Below, piece by piece: positions 33,467-42,799 of a stretch of DNA of 56,363 bases; the first letter of the stretch is position 1; each line of letters starts with the position of its first letter. This stretch comes from Sediminibacterium sp. (lineage in GTDB: Bacteria; Bacteroidota; Bacteroidia; B-17B0; Aurantibacillaceae), in NCBI GenBank assembly GCA_030054095.1, contig JASGCO010000026.1, positions 1 through 56,363 of the forward strand, written 5' to 3'. The position numbers and the translations under genes are program-made. Below the pieces are notes generated by a model. It was not told the origin of the DNA. It ran no database searches and worked only from the letters and a program-made list of their open reading frames with translations.

Positions 33467-34594
33467 TTATTTAATTTCAGTAATGGCCCAGTTTATTTCC
33501 GGGATGAGATAGTTTTCTTTTTCCATAATACCTATAAAACCGGAATGTAATAACATTGTATAAGAATCCTGTAAGTGTTTCCATTGTAAAGGAACAGAAG
33601 CTATACCACCTGGAAAATTATCGAGGGTGAATGAAAAAGACTCATTGAAACAAGCAGGATTTTGAGTAAGCAGATTTACGGTGTAAAGATTATTGAAGTG
33701 TAATGGTTCACACGATAAAACGTTAACAAAGCGTTCTGGTGAGATCTGGTGTTCTGTTAATTCAAATGTTTCCCCGTTTTGAATAAACGATTGTTGGATA
33801 TAAGGGAAAAACAGGGAGATCCAGCCAGTAACATAAGGACCTCCGGATTCGTTATTTTGTTTGAATATACTTTGCCAGAAGGAAGAATTTAATTGTCCAT
33901 CAAAGGCATTAATAAATTCCTGAATAATTGGGACTAATTGGTTGACCCACCATTCAAGATCAAAGCTACTCAACGCTTTTACTGATTCCAGTAATTTAAT
34001 GTAATCTTCTTTGGTTCCGGAAAGTTGTATTTCCGGTATGCCGCATAGTGAAACAAATTCATATTTGAAATAAGAAGAAAAGGTGTCCATAAAAGCTATT
34101 TCAAACGCCGTTTTTTCTTTTAATCCACTCGTACTGAATGTTGGTGACACTGCTTTATAAAAATCCGGATCTAAAAACGTTTGTATCTTTTTTCTGTATT
34201 CCGGAAGAACACTTTCCCAATCGTTATGCTCCCCCTTAATAAAAGAATCGTTTCTGATAGAAATTTTCGTTTGCTGGAACTCTTTCCCAAATAATTGTAT
34301 TTGGTAAGTATCAGCATGACATTTTAAATGCTGTGCAAATCCCTGAACAATCATTAACCACAAATGATCGGGATGAATAATAATGCCTTTGTGATTGCTG
34401 AAAGCCAGTTGTAATGCTTTTAAAAAATCATGAATGTTTTTTTCCGGACTGTTTAAACAGATAACATCTTCTGTAAGGGTTAAGGAGGTTGCTTCTAAAT
34501 ATCCTCTCAACTTTACCTCCAGCATTTGCTCGGCTTTTTGTGTTAGTGTAGGGGTAGTGGAAATACGTTGTTCAGAAGCGGGAATTCGAATCAT
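33467..34594 (-). CDS. DUF4419 domain protein
   Basis: 375 aa, no signal peptide. Matches DUF4419 along most of its length: NIHDFLKALQLAFSNHKGIIIHPDHLWLMIVQGFAQHL around residues 52-90, VLPEYRKKIQTFL, LSSFDLEWWVNQLVPIIQEFINAFDGQL and GGPYVTGWISLFFPYI. DUF4419 occurs in bacteria and fungi with no assigned function. Located directly after the clpC terminator. Confidence 0.85.
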   Translation of the reverse strand: MIRIPASEQRISTTPTLTQKAEQMLEVKLRGYLEATSLTLTEDVICLNSPEKNIHDFLKALQLAFSNHKGIIIHPDHLWLMIVQGFAQHLKCHADTYQIQLFGKEFQQTKISIRNDSFIKGEHNDWESVLPEYRKKIQTFLDPDFYKAVSPTFSTSGLKEKTAFEIAFMDTFSSYFKYEFVSLCGIPEIQLSGTKEDYIKLLESVKALSSFDLEWWVNQLVPIIQEFINAFDGQLNSSFWQSIFKQNNESGGPYVTGWISLFFPYIQQSFIQNGETFELTEHQISPERFVNVLSCEPLHFNNLYTVNLLTQNPACFNESFSFTLDNFPGGIASVPLQWKHLQDSYTMLLHSGFIGIMEKENYLIPEINWAITEIK

Positions 34595-34610
34595 ATGGAA
34601 TTAAATGTAC

Positions 34611-34641
34611 AAAAAAACCGCCTCTTTTCAGAAGCGGTTTT
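34611..34641 (-). terminator. Intrinsic terminator of clpC
   Basis: Read on the minus strand: CCGCTTCT, loop GAAA, AGAGGCGG (one T:G pair), then TTTTTTT. An eight-pair stem closed by a GAAA tetraloop with a seven-T tail, starting 13 bases after the clpC stop. It separates clpC from the DUF4419 gene. Confidence 0.92.
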
Positions 34642-34654
34642 ACTATCGTATAAC

Positions 34655-37201
34655 TTAGGCTTTATCTTCTTTCTTGCCTTTTTTACTGCCTTTTGGTTTT
34701 CCAGTGCTTACGGTAATACTGTCGTTTTCTTTATCGTAATCTACCTCAATCTCATCGCCTTCGGTTAAATTGCTTTTAATGATTTCTTCGGCCATAGGAT
34801 CTTCCAGGTATTTCTGAATGGCACGTTTTAACGGGCGGGCGCCATAGTTGGCATCGTATCCTTTTTCTACAATATAATCCTTGGCGGTATCCGAAATACG
34901 GATCTGATAGCCTAAACCGTTAACACGGCTGAATAAATTAGCCAGTTCAATATCAATGATTTTATGGATGTCTTCACGTTGCAGTGAGTTAAACATTACC
35001 ACATCGTCAATCCTGTTTAAAAATTCCGGAGCAAAGGCTTTCTTTAAAGCGTTTTCAATAACTCCTTTACTGGCTTCGTCTTCGTTTTCTTTACGGGCGG
35101 TAGTACCAAAGCCTACACCGGTTCCAAAATCTTTTAACTGACGGGCTCCAATATTGGAGGTCATAATAATAATGGTATTCTTAAAATCAATTTTACGACC
35201 TAAGCTGTCGGTTAACTGACCATCATCGAGTACCTGTAATAACATATTGAATACATCAGGATGCGCTTTTTCAATTTCATCCAGTAAAACAACTGAATAC
35301 GGGCGACGACGTACTTTTTCGGTTAATTGTCCGCCTTCTTCGTAACCAACATAGCCCGGAGGCGCGCCAATTAAACGGGTAACCGCGAATTTTTCCATGT
35401 ACTCGCTCATGTCAATACGAATAAGCGCGTCATCATTGTCAAATAAATAACGGGCCAGTACTTTGGCTAACTGTGTTTTACCAACACCTGTAGGGCCTAA
35501 GAAAATAAAGGATCCGATAGGTTTATTCGGATCTTTTAAACCGGCACGGTTACGTTGTATGGCTTTCACTACTTTTAGTAAAGCCGGATCCTGTCCAATT
35601 ACTTTACCTTTAAGCAATTCATTCATTTTAACCAGCTTGTCGCTTTCGTTCTGGTTAACACGCTGAACGGGTACACCACTCATCATGCTTACTACTTCGG
35701 CCACATTGTCTTCGGTTACCACTACGCGGTTTTGCTTGGTTTCCTGTTCCCAGGCTTTTTTAGCAGTTTCCAGTTCGGCCTGCAGGTTTTTCTCGGTATC
35801 GCGGAGTTTAGCCGCTTCTTCGTATTTCTGACTGCGAACTACCTGATTTTTTAACTCCTTAATGTCTTCAATTTTCTTTTCGATATCAAGAATGTTCTGA
35901 GGTACGTTAATATTGGTAATGTGCACACGGCTACCGGCTTCATCTAACGCGTCAATGGCTTTATCCGGCAAATGACGATCGGTAATATACCGCGCGGTAA
36001 GCGTTACACAGGCTTTTAACGCTTCAGGCGTGTACGTTACATTGTGATGGTCTTCGTATTTCGATTTAATATTATTCAAAATTTGTAGCGATTCATCCTG
36101 AGTGGCTGGTTCTACAATCACTTTTTGGAAACGGCGCTCCAAAGCTCCGTCTTTTTCGATGTACTGACGGTACTCATCCAGCGTGGTGGCACCAATACAT
36201 TGAATTTCGCCACGGGCCAGAGCGGGTTTAAACATATTGCTGGCATCCAAGCTACCACTGGCGCCACCGGCACCAATAATGGTGTGAATTTCATCAATAA
36301 ACAAAATCACATCCGGACTTTTTTCCAACTCGTTCATTACCGCTTTCATGCGCTCTTCAAACTGTCCGCGGTATTTGGTACCCGCTACCAGGCTGGCCAG
36401 ATCCAACGTCACCACACGTTTGCTAAACAATACGCGGCTTACTTTGCGCTGTACAATACGAAGCGCCAAACCTTCGGCAATACTTGATTTACCTACACCC
36501 GGTTCACCAATTAAAATAGGGTTATTCTTTTTACGGCGCGAAAGAATTTGCGATACACGCTCAATTTCTTTTTCACGACCTACAACGGGATCGAGTTTGC
36601 CATCTTCGGCCATTTTGGTAAGATCGCGACCAAAATTATCAAGTACCGGTGTTTTACTTTTACTATCGCCCGGTTTCTTTTGAGCGCCACTGCCTCCACT
36701 GCTAAAGCTATCGCCTTGTTCCTCATCATCATCTCCGGCAGCGGTATTTTCAATTTTATTTGGATTTTCCATAAACCCTTCCAGTTCAGCGCGCACCGCG
36801 TCGTAATCCACCCCATATTTTAAAAGGGTTTTGGTAACAACGTTGTCATTGTCTTTCAAAATACACAACAACAAGTGCTCTGTGCCAATTTGTACGCTTT
36901 TAAAGGTCTTGGCTTCCAGATACGTTAATTTCAGGGTTTTCTCGGCTTGCTTAACCAGTGGAATATTGGCCAGATTATTCGATTTGCGTAAACCCGGTGT
37001 CAGATTAGCTTCAATGGTGCGGCGGAATTCCTGAGCTTCTACCCCCAGGTTTTTAAGCAGGCGCATACCAACGCCCTCGCCATCTCTGATCATTCCTAAC
37101 ATTAAATGCTCAATGCCAATATAATCGTGTCCTAACCGTAAAGCCTCTTCCCGGCTGTAGGTAATGACGTCTTTTACTCTCGGTGAAAATTTAGCTTCCA
37201 T
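34655..37201 (-). CDS. clpC: ATP-dependent Clp protease ATP-binding subunit ClpC
   Basis: 848 aa. AAA+ unfoldase that feeds proteins to ClpP. Clp N-domain repeats at ~5-140 (FSPRVKDVITYSREEALRLGHDYIGIEHLMLGMI), first AAA module with Walker A GEPGVGKSSIAEGL and Walker B VILFIDEIHTIIGAG, a UVR-type middle coiled coil (IEDIKELKNQVVRSQKYEEAAKLRD), second AAA module with Walker A GPTGVGKTQLAK, GAPPGYVGYEEGGQLTEKVRR pore loop and D2-small C-terminus (YGARPLKRAIQKYLEDPMAEEI). Length and order are typical of Bacteroidota ClpC. The first Walker A ends in SS rather than the common TA. A -7 box lies upstream and a terminator downstream: monocistronic. Confidence 0.97.
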   Translation of the reverse strand: MEAKFSPRVKDVITYSREEALRLGHDYIGIEHLMLGMIRDGEGVGMRLLKNLGVEAQEFRRTIEANLTPGLRKSNNLANIPLVKQAEKTLKLTYLEAKTFKSVQIGTEHLLLCILKDNDNVVTKTLLKYGVDYDAVRAELEGFMENPNKIENTAAGDDDEEQGDSFSSGGSGAQKKPGDSKSKTPVLDNFGRDLTKMAEDGKLDPVVGREKEIERVSQILSRRKKNNPILIGEPGVGKSSIAEGLALRIVQRKVSRVLFSKRVVTLDLASLVAGTKYRGQFEERMKAVMNELEKSPDVILFIDEIHTIIGAGGASGSLDASNMFKPALARGEIQCIGATTLDEYRQYIEKDGALERRFQKVIVEPATQDESLQILNNIKSKYEDHHNVTYTPEALKACVTLTARYITDRHLPDKAIDALDEAGSRVHITNINVPQNILDIEKKIEDIKELKNQVVRSQKYEEAAKLRDTEKNLQAELETAKKAWEQETKQNRVVVTEDNVAEVVSMMSGVPVQRVNQNESDKLVKMNELLKGKVIGQDPALLKVVKAIQRNRAGLKDPNKPIGSFIFLGPTGVGKTQLAKVLARYLFDNDDALIRIDMSEYMEKFAVTRLIGAPPGYVGYEEGGQLTEKVRRRPYSVVLLDEIEKAHPDVFNMLLQVLDDGQLTDSLGRKIDFKNTIIIMTSNIGARQLKDFGTGVGFGTTARKENEDEASKGVIENALKKAFAPEFLNRIDDVVMFNSLQREDIHKIIDIELANLFSRVNGLGYQIRISDTAKDYIVEKGYDANYGARPLKRAIQKYLEDPMAEEIIKSNLTEGDEIEVDYDKENDSITVSTGKPKGSKKGKKEDKA

Positions 37202-37243
37202 AACAATTTCGTTCTTTTCAAGGTTAAGTTACATATATAATGC

Positions 37244-37251
37244 CAAAAGTA
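37244..37251 (-). promoter_or_regulatory. Candidate -7 box of clpC (TACTTTTG)
   Basis: The minus strand reads TACTTTTG, exact TAnnTTTG, 43 bases before the clpC ATG. A -33 TTG lies at 14-base spacing (plus-strand CAA at 37266), shorter than usual. No CtsR-type operator was recognised. Confidence 0.45.
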
Positions 37252-37545
37252 AAAGTAATGTTTTGCAAGTGGGTTTATTTTTTGTACAAGTGGTTTTTTT
37301 AACATTAATTTTGTTCATAAGTCATTGTCAAAGCGGCATTGTTGCTGTATTTTAAGTGATTTTGCTCACTTTTCCTAATGCCGGATCAACAAAAAATTAA
37401 CGATCATTTAAAACTGACAAAATTACCTCGATGCAGAATAATATAAGTCAATTATTCAGACTTGAGACCTTTCTGATTGAACGCTGCTATTCGTTTAACC
37501 TTGGTCTAATATAAAAACGAATACGGTCAGTAAATAAAAGGAGCC

Positions 37546-37697
37546 GTTTTTGCCCCTTCGTAATCTGTGCTAAAAACCGCGTTTTCCACTATGGCTTGCT
37601 TACCTTTTGCGGCATCGCATCAACTTGCGGTGGTTTTTGCCCTAGCTTCAATTCGACTCAAATGCCTACAAGGTTTTTGCCCCCTCCTCAACTGTGC
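37546..37697. repeat. Direct repeats GTTTTTGCCCC-N9-TGTGC with a third half copy
   Basis: GTTTTTGCCCC, nine bases, then TGTGC occurs exactly at 37546-37570 and 37673-37697. A third GTTTTTGCCC is at 37633-37642 without the TGTGC. AAAAACC at 37571-37580 could pair with GGTTTTT of the later copies. It starts about 100 bases 3' of the trypsin-like protease stop (37801). No relation to families C or R that I can prove. Confidence 0.6.
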
Positions 37698-37800
37698 GCT
37701 GACTCGCAAAAGTTTGCGCAAGGCTGCCACTACAACCGCTCGGTCATACCCATTAAAGAGATGCTGTAAAACGCATGAATTTTTACGGTGTGGCGTTAAT

Positions 37801-39018
37801 TTACTCCTTTATCAACTTAACATGCGTACTTTGCCCGTTATGAAATACAATACGACCAATATAGAGTCCGGGTTTAAGGAACGCTGTATTTAAAATGAAA
37901 TACGTCTCCGGATCAGGGACCTCATTGACTGACACAAGTTCCCCATTTGTGTTTAAAATCTGTATGCTTTTGATACGCATTTCAGACGAGTGAACCGATA
38001 GTTCTTCACGGAACGGATTTGGGAAAACACTGACTAAATCAGAATTAACGGTATGCTCTTTAATACCAATGGCATTTGCCTGAATGATTTGTTTAAACGC
38101 GTAAAACGCTGGGGCTTTAATGCGGTAATGCCGATAGCGGGTGCTAAAACTTAATACGCCAACAGTATAGTAATCATTCAGGTTATCGGTGTACAGTAAA
38201 CTGCTCCCGCTTTGCCCGGGAATGCCATAGGCAGTAGTGTCAATTCCCATGTAATGGCTATCGAATCCTTTGGTAATGCCATAATTATAATATAAGGTAT
38301 CGCCATTATATACTTCATTGGGAAACAAGGGGTGCGCGCTACCCGGATAACTGAATTTGTGAAGCACTTTGGTATTAAAAGCCGTCAAACTTGTGTCAAA
38401 TCCCATGCCTATCCAACCGGTTAAAAAACCAATGGGTGTTTTTAATTCCAGTAAAGCGATGTCATCCCATTTTTTTCCATCATAAAATGGTTTAAAAATA
38501 TAAGCCCGTTTTATAACGGAGTTGCCAAAAAGTGCGCTGGCCATACTATTATGCCAGGCCGGGAAAACTTTTAAACTATCGGCGGTAAAGAATTGTTTGG
38601 AGAAAAAACTATAGACGCCATGAGCGCATGTTACTACCATATTAGCCGATACCATACTGCCTGTGCAAACGTGAGTAGATGCGGCGTTACTGAACGAACT
38701 GATTTTTACGGTGGTACGTACCGGATAAAGCGACGGATTGTGGAACTGATTAACTGGGACCGGTTTTGTAAATGACGATCCGGGAAACACATTGTTTGTA
38801 GGCGCAGTGTTTGATAGGATGGCCCGGTTACCAACCAACCCCTGAAAGAATTGTGTTTTATCGGAGGCGATGGAACCGTTATAAGCTATTGGCAAAAGGG
38901 TGTCTGTTTTGCCTGTGCTGTAGTCGTAACGAATAATGGTATCTGTTACTTGTGCGCTGGTATTGGTTATACATAAGAGCATTGCAAAAAGCATCAAAAA
39001 ATTTAGTGGTTTCATCAT
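37801..39018 (-). CDS. Secreted trypsin-like serine protease with T9SS sorting domain
   Basis: 405 aa; two adjacent ATGs at the start (MMKPLNF). Signal peptide 1-22 ending TSAQ. Chymotrypsin-fold catalytic set: His133 in MVVTCAHGVYS, Asp186 in DDIALLEL, Ser270 in GIPGQSGSSLLY. A Cys pair (Cys118, Cys131) may form the usual disulfide. C-terminal type A T9SS sorting domain: VFPNPFREELSVHSSEMRIK, FLKPGLYIGRIVFHNGQSTHVKLIKE. An extracellular protease released or anchored by the type IX system. Substrate unknown. Confidence 0.9.
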   Translation of the reverse strand: MMKPLNFLMLFAMLLCITNTSAQVTDTIIRYDYSTGKTDTLLPIAYNGSIASDKTQFFQGLVGNRAILSNTAPTNNVFPGSSFTKPVPVNQFHNPSLYPVRTTVKISSFSNAASTHVCTGSMVSANMVVTCAHGVYSFFSKQFFTADSLKVFPAWHNSMASALFGNSVIKRAYIFKPFYDGKKWDDIALLELKTPIGFLTGWIGMGFDTSLTAFNTKVLHKFSYPGSAHPLFPNEVYNGDTLYYNYGITKGFDSHYMGIDTTAYGIPGQSGSSLLYTDNLNDYYTVGVLSFSTRYRHYRIKAPAFYAFKQIIQANAIGIKEHTVNSDLVSVFPNPFREELSVHSSEMRIKSIQILNTNGELVSVNEVPDPETYFILNTAFLKPGLYIGRIVFHNGQSTHVKLIKE

Positions 39019-39288
39019 AGGGTTAAATTTTGTGAATGAGAAACGCAGTAGTCAGGGGTTTATTGCTTACCAGAAATCCAGTATTTTTTATTCTTACAGG
39101 TGTTATGGCGCATAATGGAAAATTGTACCGGCGGATGGAGTCAAAATCAGATGGTGTTAAAGAGGGAGTAAATACAGTTGTTTTTGAAAGAAAAACGGTA
39201 ATTTATTTTATTGAAAGAGTAGAACCGATTGTAGAGGATTTCCGGAAAGTACTAAAGTGAACAGGAAGGGATTAACATCATGTAATCA

Positions 39289-40611
39289 TTATCTCTTGAA
39301 GTAATCTTTTATTTTAGATGAAATTTCCATGCCAGCAATAATATTGTCAGCTTGCCCATCCCATACAAAACTTGCATGCCGGCCTGCAAGTATCAAGTTT
39401 TCAAAGCCAGATAAGAACTGATTTATTTTTAAAAGAGCCGATTTGTAACTGGTGCTTAATACGGGATGTGAGCCTTGAATCTTGAGAACGAAAGCGTCTG
39501 TAACTTGATTTGCATCGAGTAGGTGTATTGTTTCCAGTTGAGCGATAGTTTTTTGGATAATTTCATTTTGTGTCATATTCCAGTTTTTATCATGGGAATC
39601 CAACCAGTACTCTACACAAAGAACAGTTTCATCTGAGCGATTCGGTTCATCTGTCCAGTTGTTAAAATTAGTAATGCGACCAGCCTCTATACTATTGTCG
39701 AAAATGCTGATGTAATGGTATTTAAAAGCGTTCCCTTTCATTTTAAGATACACCAGAAGTGTATTGCGGTAATTTAGTTCATTGCACGCATCAAGAATGT
39801 CAGACGGTACTGAGTCCATAAGGAGAACAAATTTGGTAATAGGAAGAGTGCTGACAAGAAACTTAACATCGGTTTCCGTACCATCATCAAACGTTATTTT
39901 CTCAATCCGGTTACCTTTTGTACTAACTTTTTGCATCGCTTTTCCCTTGTCGATCTTTTTTATTTCTTCTATTTTACCGGCCATCCGGTTCCATATCATT
40001 GCTGTTCCTAATCTGGGATAAAGTAATTGATTAATATGAGTTCCAGTAGTAGCTACATCCGTTTTACCAGAGTGTTTCACCAGAGAAATAAGATTGAGCG
40101 CAAATTGTAAATCAACTTGGGAATCGGGAAGCCCCATGTATTTGAGACAATATATGTTAAAAATTCGTTGACGGAAATAAGTTCCTGAGCGGTTATGAAA
40201 AAAGTCGCCGGCATGTTTTAGCGGTTTAATGGGATAAAGGCGCGCTTTTAATACCCCCAAACCAGCCGATAATGTATCACGAAAAGGAATACTTTTAAGT
40301 ATGTTAAATGATGTTGGAGGAAAAGGAATAAGTTGTTTGTTTAAAATCATTCCTCTCGAAAGTGACGATATCATCAAATCAGTTCCTGCCAAATCTTTCC
40401 ATGTTTCTACAGCTTCTTTTTTTGAGCCGGCTAAAAAAATATGAGGACCAATATCTAATGATCGGCCCCATAATTGTATGGATCCACCTAATCCTCCTGT
40501 TGTTTTATTTCTTTCGTACAGTTGAAAGTCAATGCCAGTCTTAATCAGAAAATAGGCTACGGAAAGTCCGCAAGGACCAGCTCCGATGATTGTCACTTTA
40601 GAATTATCCAT
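39289..40611 (-). CDS. FAD-dependent amine-oxidase/UGM-like oxidoreductase
   Basis: 440 aa. N-terminal Rossmann FAD motif VTIIGAGPCGLSVAYFLIKTGIDFQLYERNKTTGGLGGS, then GRSLDIGPHIFLAGSKKEAVETW; the C-terminal FAD strand is LILAGRHASFVWDGQADNIIAGMEISSKI. This is the protoporphyrinogen-oxidase/UDP-galactopyranose-mutase-like branch that commonly sits in polysaccharide clusters. The substrate cannot be fixed, but adjacency to a NodB deacetylase and a GT2 (divergent, 99-base gap) suggests sugar or polyprenyl modification. Confidence 0.83.
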   Translation of the reverse strand: MDNSKVTIIGAGPCGLSVAYFLIKTGIDFQLYERNKTTGGLGGSIQLWGRSLDIGPHIFLAGSKKEAVETWKDLAGTDLMISSLSRGMILNKQLIPFPPTSFNILKSIPFRDTLSAGLGVLKARLYPIKPLKHAGDFFHNRSGTYFRQRIFNIYCLKYMGLPDSQVDLQFALNLISLVKHSGKTDVATTGTHINQLLYPRLGTAMIWNRMAGKIEEIKKIDKGKAMQKVSTKGNRIEKITFDDGTETDVKFLVSTLPITKFVLLMDSVPSDILDACNELNYRNTLLVYLKMKGNAFKYHYISIFDNSIEAGRITNFNNWTDEPNRSDETVLCVEYWLDSHDKNWNMTQNEIIQKTIAQLETIHLLDANQVTDAFVLKIQGSHPVLSTSYKSALLKINQFLSGFENLILAGRHASFVWDGQADNIIAGMEISSKIKDYFKR

Positions 40612-40659
40612 GTCTGTTTTGAAATGTACATTTTATTAACGGAATTAACAGCTAAAGAA

Positions 40660-40690
40660 TTGTTTAATCTTGCAGAAAATAATACTTTTG
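40660..40690 (+). promoter_or_regulatory. Bacteroidota promoter of the deacetylase-GT2 unit
   Basis: TTG (40660-40662), 20-base spacer, then TACTTTTG (40683-40690), an exact TAnnTTTG -7 box, followed by the ATG at 40711. This is the best-formed Bacteroidota promoter recognised in the window. Confidence 0.68.
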
Positions 40691-40710
40691 AGAATAGATG
40701 AAAACACATC

Positions 40711-41448
40711 ATGGAAAGCCCGTTCAATTGTAAGCTTTTAGTACTAAATTATCATTCTATAGAAGAACAGGAAAGCGCTAATGGCATCTATAATACAACA
40801 GTTTTCAAGTTTAAAGAGCATCTGGATCTGATAGTGAAGACCGGAATACCCGTAATTGATATCGGTAAATTACAGGAGCCATTAAAATATCCCTTGAATA
40901 TAGCCATTACGTTTGACGATGGGTACAGTAACCATCTGACAAATGTTTTGCCTGAACTGACCCAACGGAATTTGCCAGCTTGTTTTTTTCCGGTGATCAA
41001 CCAAATAGGAAAATTGGGATACCTTCGTAAAGACGATATTCGCGAAATAGTGCAGGCAGGCTATAGTGTAGGGTCTCATGGAATGTCGCATACAAGGGTA
41101 GGAAAACTATCTCCCGCAGATTTGCAGAACGAAATAACGATGTCTAAAATAATACTGGAGCAAGACTATGGTGTATCTGTAAACTGTTTTGCGCCACCCT
41201 ATGGTCTTTTTACAAAAGCAACCGTTGCATACATGCAGCGTGCGGGATACACTTATTTGCTGAGTACATCTCTTTACGTTAATACATTTCCGCCTGAAAA
41301 TGCTGTTATTTACAGGTGGAATATAAGAAATGATACGACTGCACAACAAATAGAATATATTTTACGTTATTATTCAAAACTCCCCATTGGAATAACATTT
41401 CCGGCTTTAACAAAACGCCTGGCCAAAAGGTTCTGGGCCTATTTTTAA
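40711..41448 (+). CDS. Polysaccharide deacetylase (NodB domain, CE4)
   Basis: 245 aa, no signal peptide. NodB motifs: TFDDGYSNHLTNVLPELTQRNLPACFFPV (metal Asp in TFDDG), SVGSHGMSHTRVGKLS (metal His pair SHxxSH), CFAPPYG (motif 3) and a terminal YTYLLSTS segment. CE4 enzymes remove acetyl groups from GlcNAc polymers or lipid-linked sugars. Without a signal, it likely acts on cytosolic or membrane-associated intermediates. Gap of 29 bases to the next gene (GT2). Confidence 0.9.
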   Translation: MESPFNCKLLVLNYHSIEEQESANGIYNTTVFKFKEHLDLIVKTGIPVIDIGKLQEPLKYPLNIAITFDDGYSNHLTNVLPELTQRNLPACFFPVINQIGKLGYLRKDDIREIVQAGYSVGSHGMSHTRVGKLSPADLQNEITMSKIILEQDYGVSVNCFAPPYGLFTKATVAYMQRAGYTYLLSTSLYVNTFPPENAVIYRWNIRNDTTAQQIEYILRYYSKLPIGITFPALTKRLAKRFWAYF

Positions 41449-41477
41449 TAACACGATCTTTTAAAAGTAAGCGTACA

Positions 41478-42596
41478 ATGGGATTATTTTTTATCATACT
41501 TTTTTGCATAGCGACTTTACTGCTACTCGTTTATATAGGATACATCGTTAGCGCTTTTTTACGGGCGAAATTTGCTCCCCGTCATGTACAACCATCAGGT
41601 GATTGTATGCCTCCGGTAAGTGTTATTGTTACTGCATTTAATGAGGAATTGTTTGTAAAGGAACGTGTTGATTTTTTACTTGAGGAGTTAAGCACTATTC
41701 ACGGATCAGAGGTGTTAGTATTTTCATCCGGGTCAAGAGATAAAACCAATCAGATACTGTCGTTATACAAAAATAACCCGGTTGTAAGGTTATTTATTTC
41801 AGAGGCACACCGCCCTAAAGTGCAGTTGGTTAATCAGGGTGTTATGGAAAGTAAAAACGAAATTATTGTTTTTAGCGATTGCCGTCAGATTGTAGAGCAA
41901 GGAGCTATAGTAAAAATGATTCATTACTTTAATGACCCTGAGATAGGAACTGTAAATGTGTCAATAAAAGATATGAAAAATGGGGTTAAGCCATCGTTTA
42001 TGCGTCGTTTTTTAAATGAAATATGTTATCTTGAGAATAAGTCGGGGTCTTCATTTAATTTACATGGAGCTTTATATGCGCAACGTAAGAGTATTTTTCG
42101 TCCTTTTCCTTCTGATATTCTGTTCGATGATTTGTTTGCGATAGTTTCGACCTTAAATCAAGGAAAACGCCTTATTCAGGCACCCGATGCGTTTATGTAT
42201 GACATACCTTTTAAAAAGTATTACAGTAATGACCGTATTGAGCGTTTGGCGAGGGGATTATTGATTTTTTTAGTGACTTACTGGCATGAAATCAGACGTT
42301 TACCCACCGATATGTTGTTCCGTTTTTTGATGTATAAGTACTTTAAATTATTAGCGCCCTTGATTACCATATTAGTATTGACTTATGTGGTTTATTGGAT
42401 GGTTTTGCAACCGTTTGTTTTTTTACAGATACTGGTAGGAGTTGTATTGATTTTATCTTTTTTACCTGGCTTACGTTACCAATTTGTCTTGTTTTTTAAA
42501 GTGAATTTTTATTTTTTAAGCGCTACTGTAAAATTCTTTTTTCTGAACGAACGCGGTACTTTATGGAATAAATTAGACCGTAAACAACTTTCCTGA
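41478..42596 (+). CDS. Family 2 glycosyltransferase, membrane-bound
   Basis: 372 aa. Membrane helix at 3-26 (FIILFCIATLLLLVYIGYIVSAFL), then GT2 core PPVSVIVTAFNEELFVKERVDFLLEEL, VLVFSSGSRDKTNQIL, EIIVFSDCRQIVEQGA, later LPF-like acceptor region FPSDILFDDLFAIVSTLNQGKRLIQAP and the RIERLARGL stretch in the place of QxxRW, then three to four C-terminal helices. Processive or polymerising GT2 of the BcsA/HAS type layout. The DD/FSDC and ILFDDL acids are candidate catalytic residues. With the deacetylase it would make and edit an N-acetylhexosamine glycan. Confidence 0.88.
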   Translation: MGLFFIILFCIATLLLLVYIGYIVSAFLRAKFAPRHVQPSGDCMPPVSVIVTAFNEELFVKERVDFLLEELSTIHGSEVLVFSSGSRDKTNQILSLYKNNPVVRLFISEAHRPKVQLVNQGVMESKNEIIVFSDCRQIVEQGAIVKMIHYFNDPEIGTVNVSIKDMKNGVKPSFMRRFLNEICYLENKSGSSFNLHGALYAQRKSIFRPFPSDILFDDLFAIVSTLNQGKRLIQAPDAFMYDIPFKKYYSNDRIERLARGLLIFLVTYWHEIRRLPTDMLFRFLMYKYFKLLAPLITILVLTYVVYWMVLQPFVFLQILVGVVLILSFLPGLRYQFVLFFKVNFYFLSATVKFFFLNERGTLWNKLDRKQLS

Positions 42597-42799
42597 AGAA
42601 TGGATGTTTTTTGTTCATTACTCCCCCGATTTTTGTTAATAATTAAAACGATCTCAATCGGCGATTTTTCGGTAAATTCAGGGTCTGATGTAACCATTTT
42701 GGCATTATTTTACATGAGCGGTAAAAAGTACCATCGGTAATGCAAAACAAATAGTGCACAGACTTAAACGAAACGTAAAAAAAAGATTTAGGATTTGCT

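Larger units (their letters stand above)
37202..37800. other. 599-base gene-free interval upstream of clpC
   Basis: Contains the clpC -7 box, a T-rich stretch around 37270-37310, and from about 37530 to 37780 a C-rich block with three GTTTTTGCCC copies described separately. No supported gene; the open frame at 37567-37893 runs antisense into the protease gene. Confidence 0.55.

Noticed and set aside
37567..37893. 108-codon plus-strand open frame
   Set aside because: It continues antisense into the protease gene and covers the GTTTTTGCC repeats; no protein-like pattern.
39036..39260. 74-codon plus-strand open frame beside the trypsin-like protease
   Set aside because: It has no signal, domain or homologous pattern, and is in a short divergent gap; coding character is weak.
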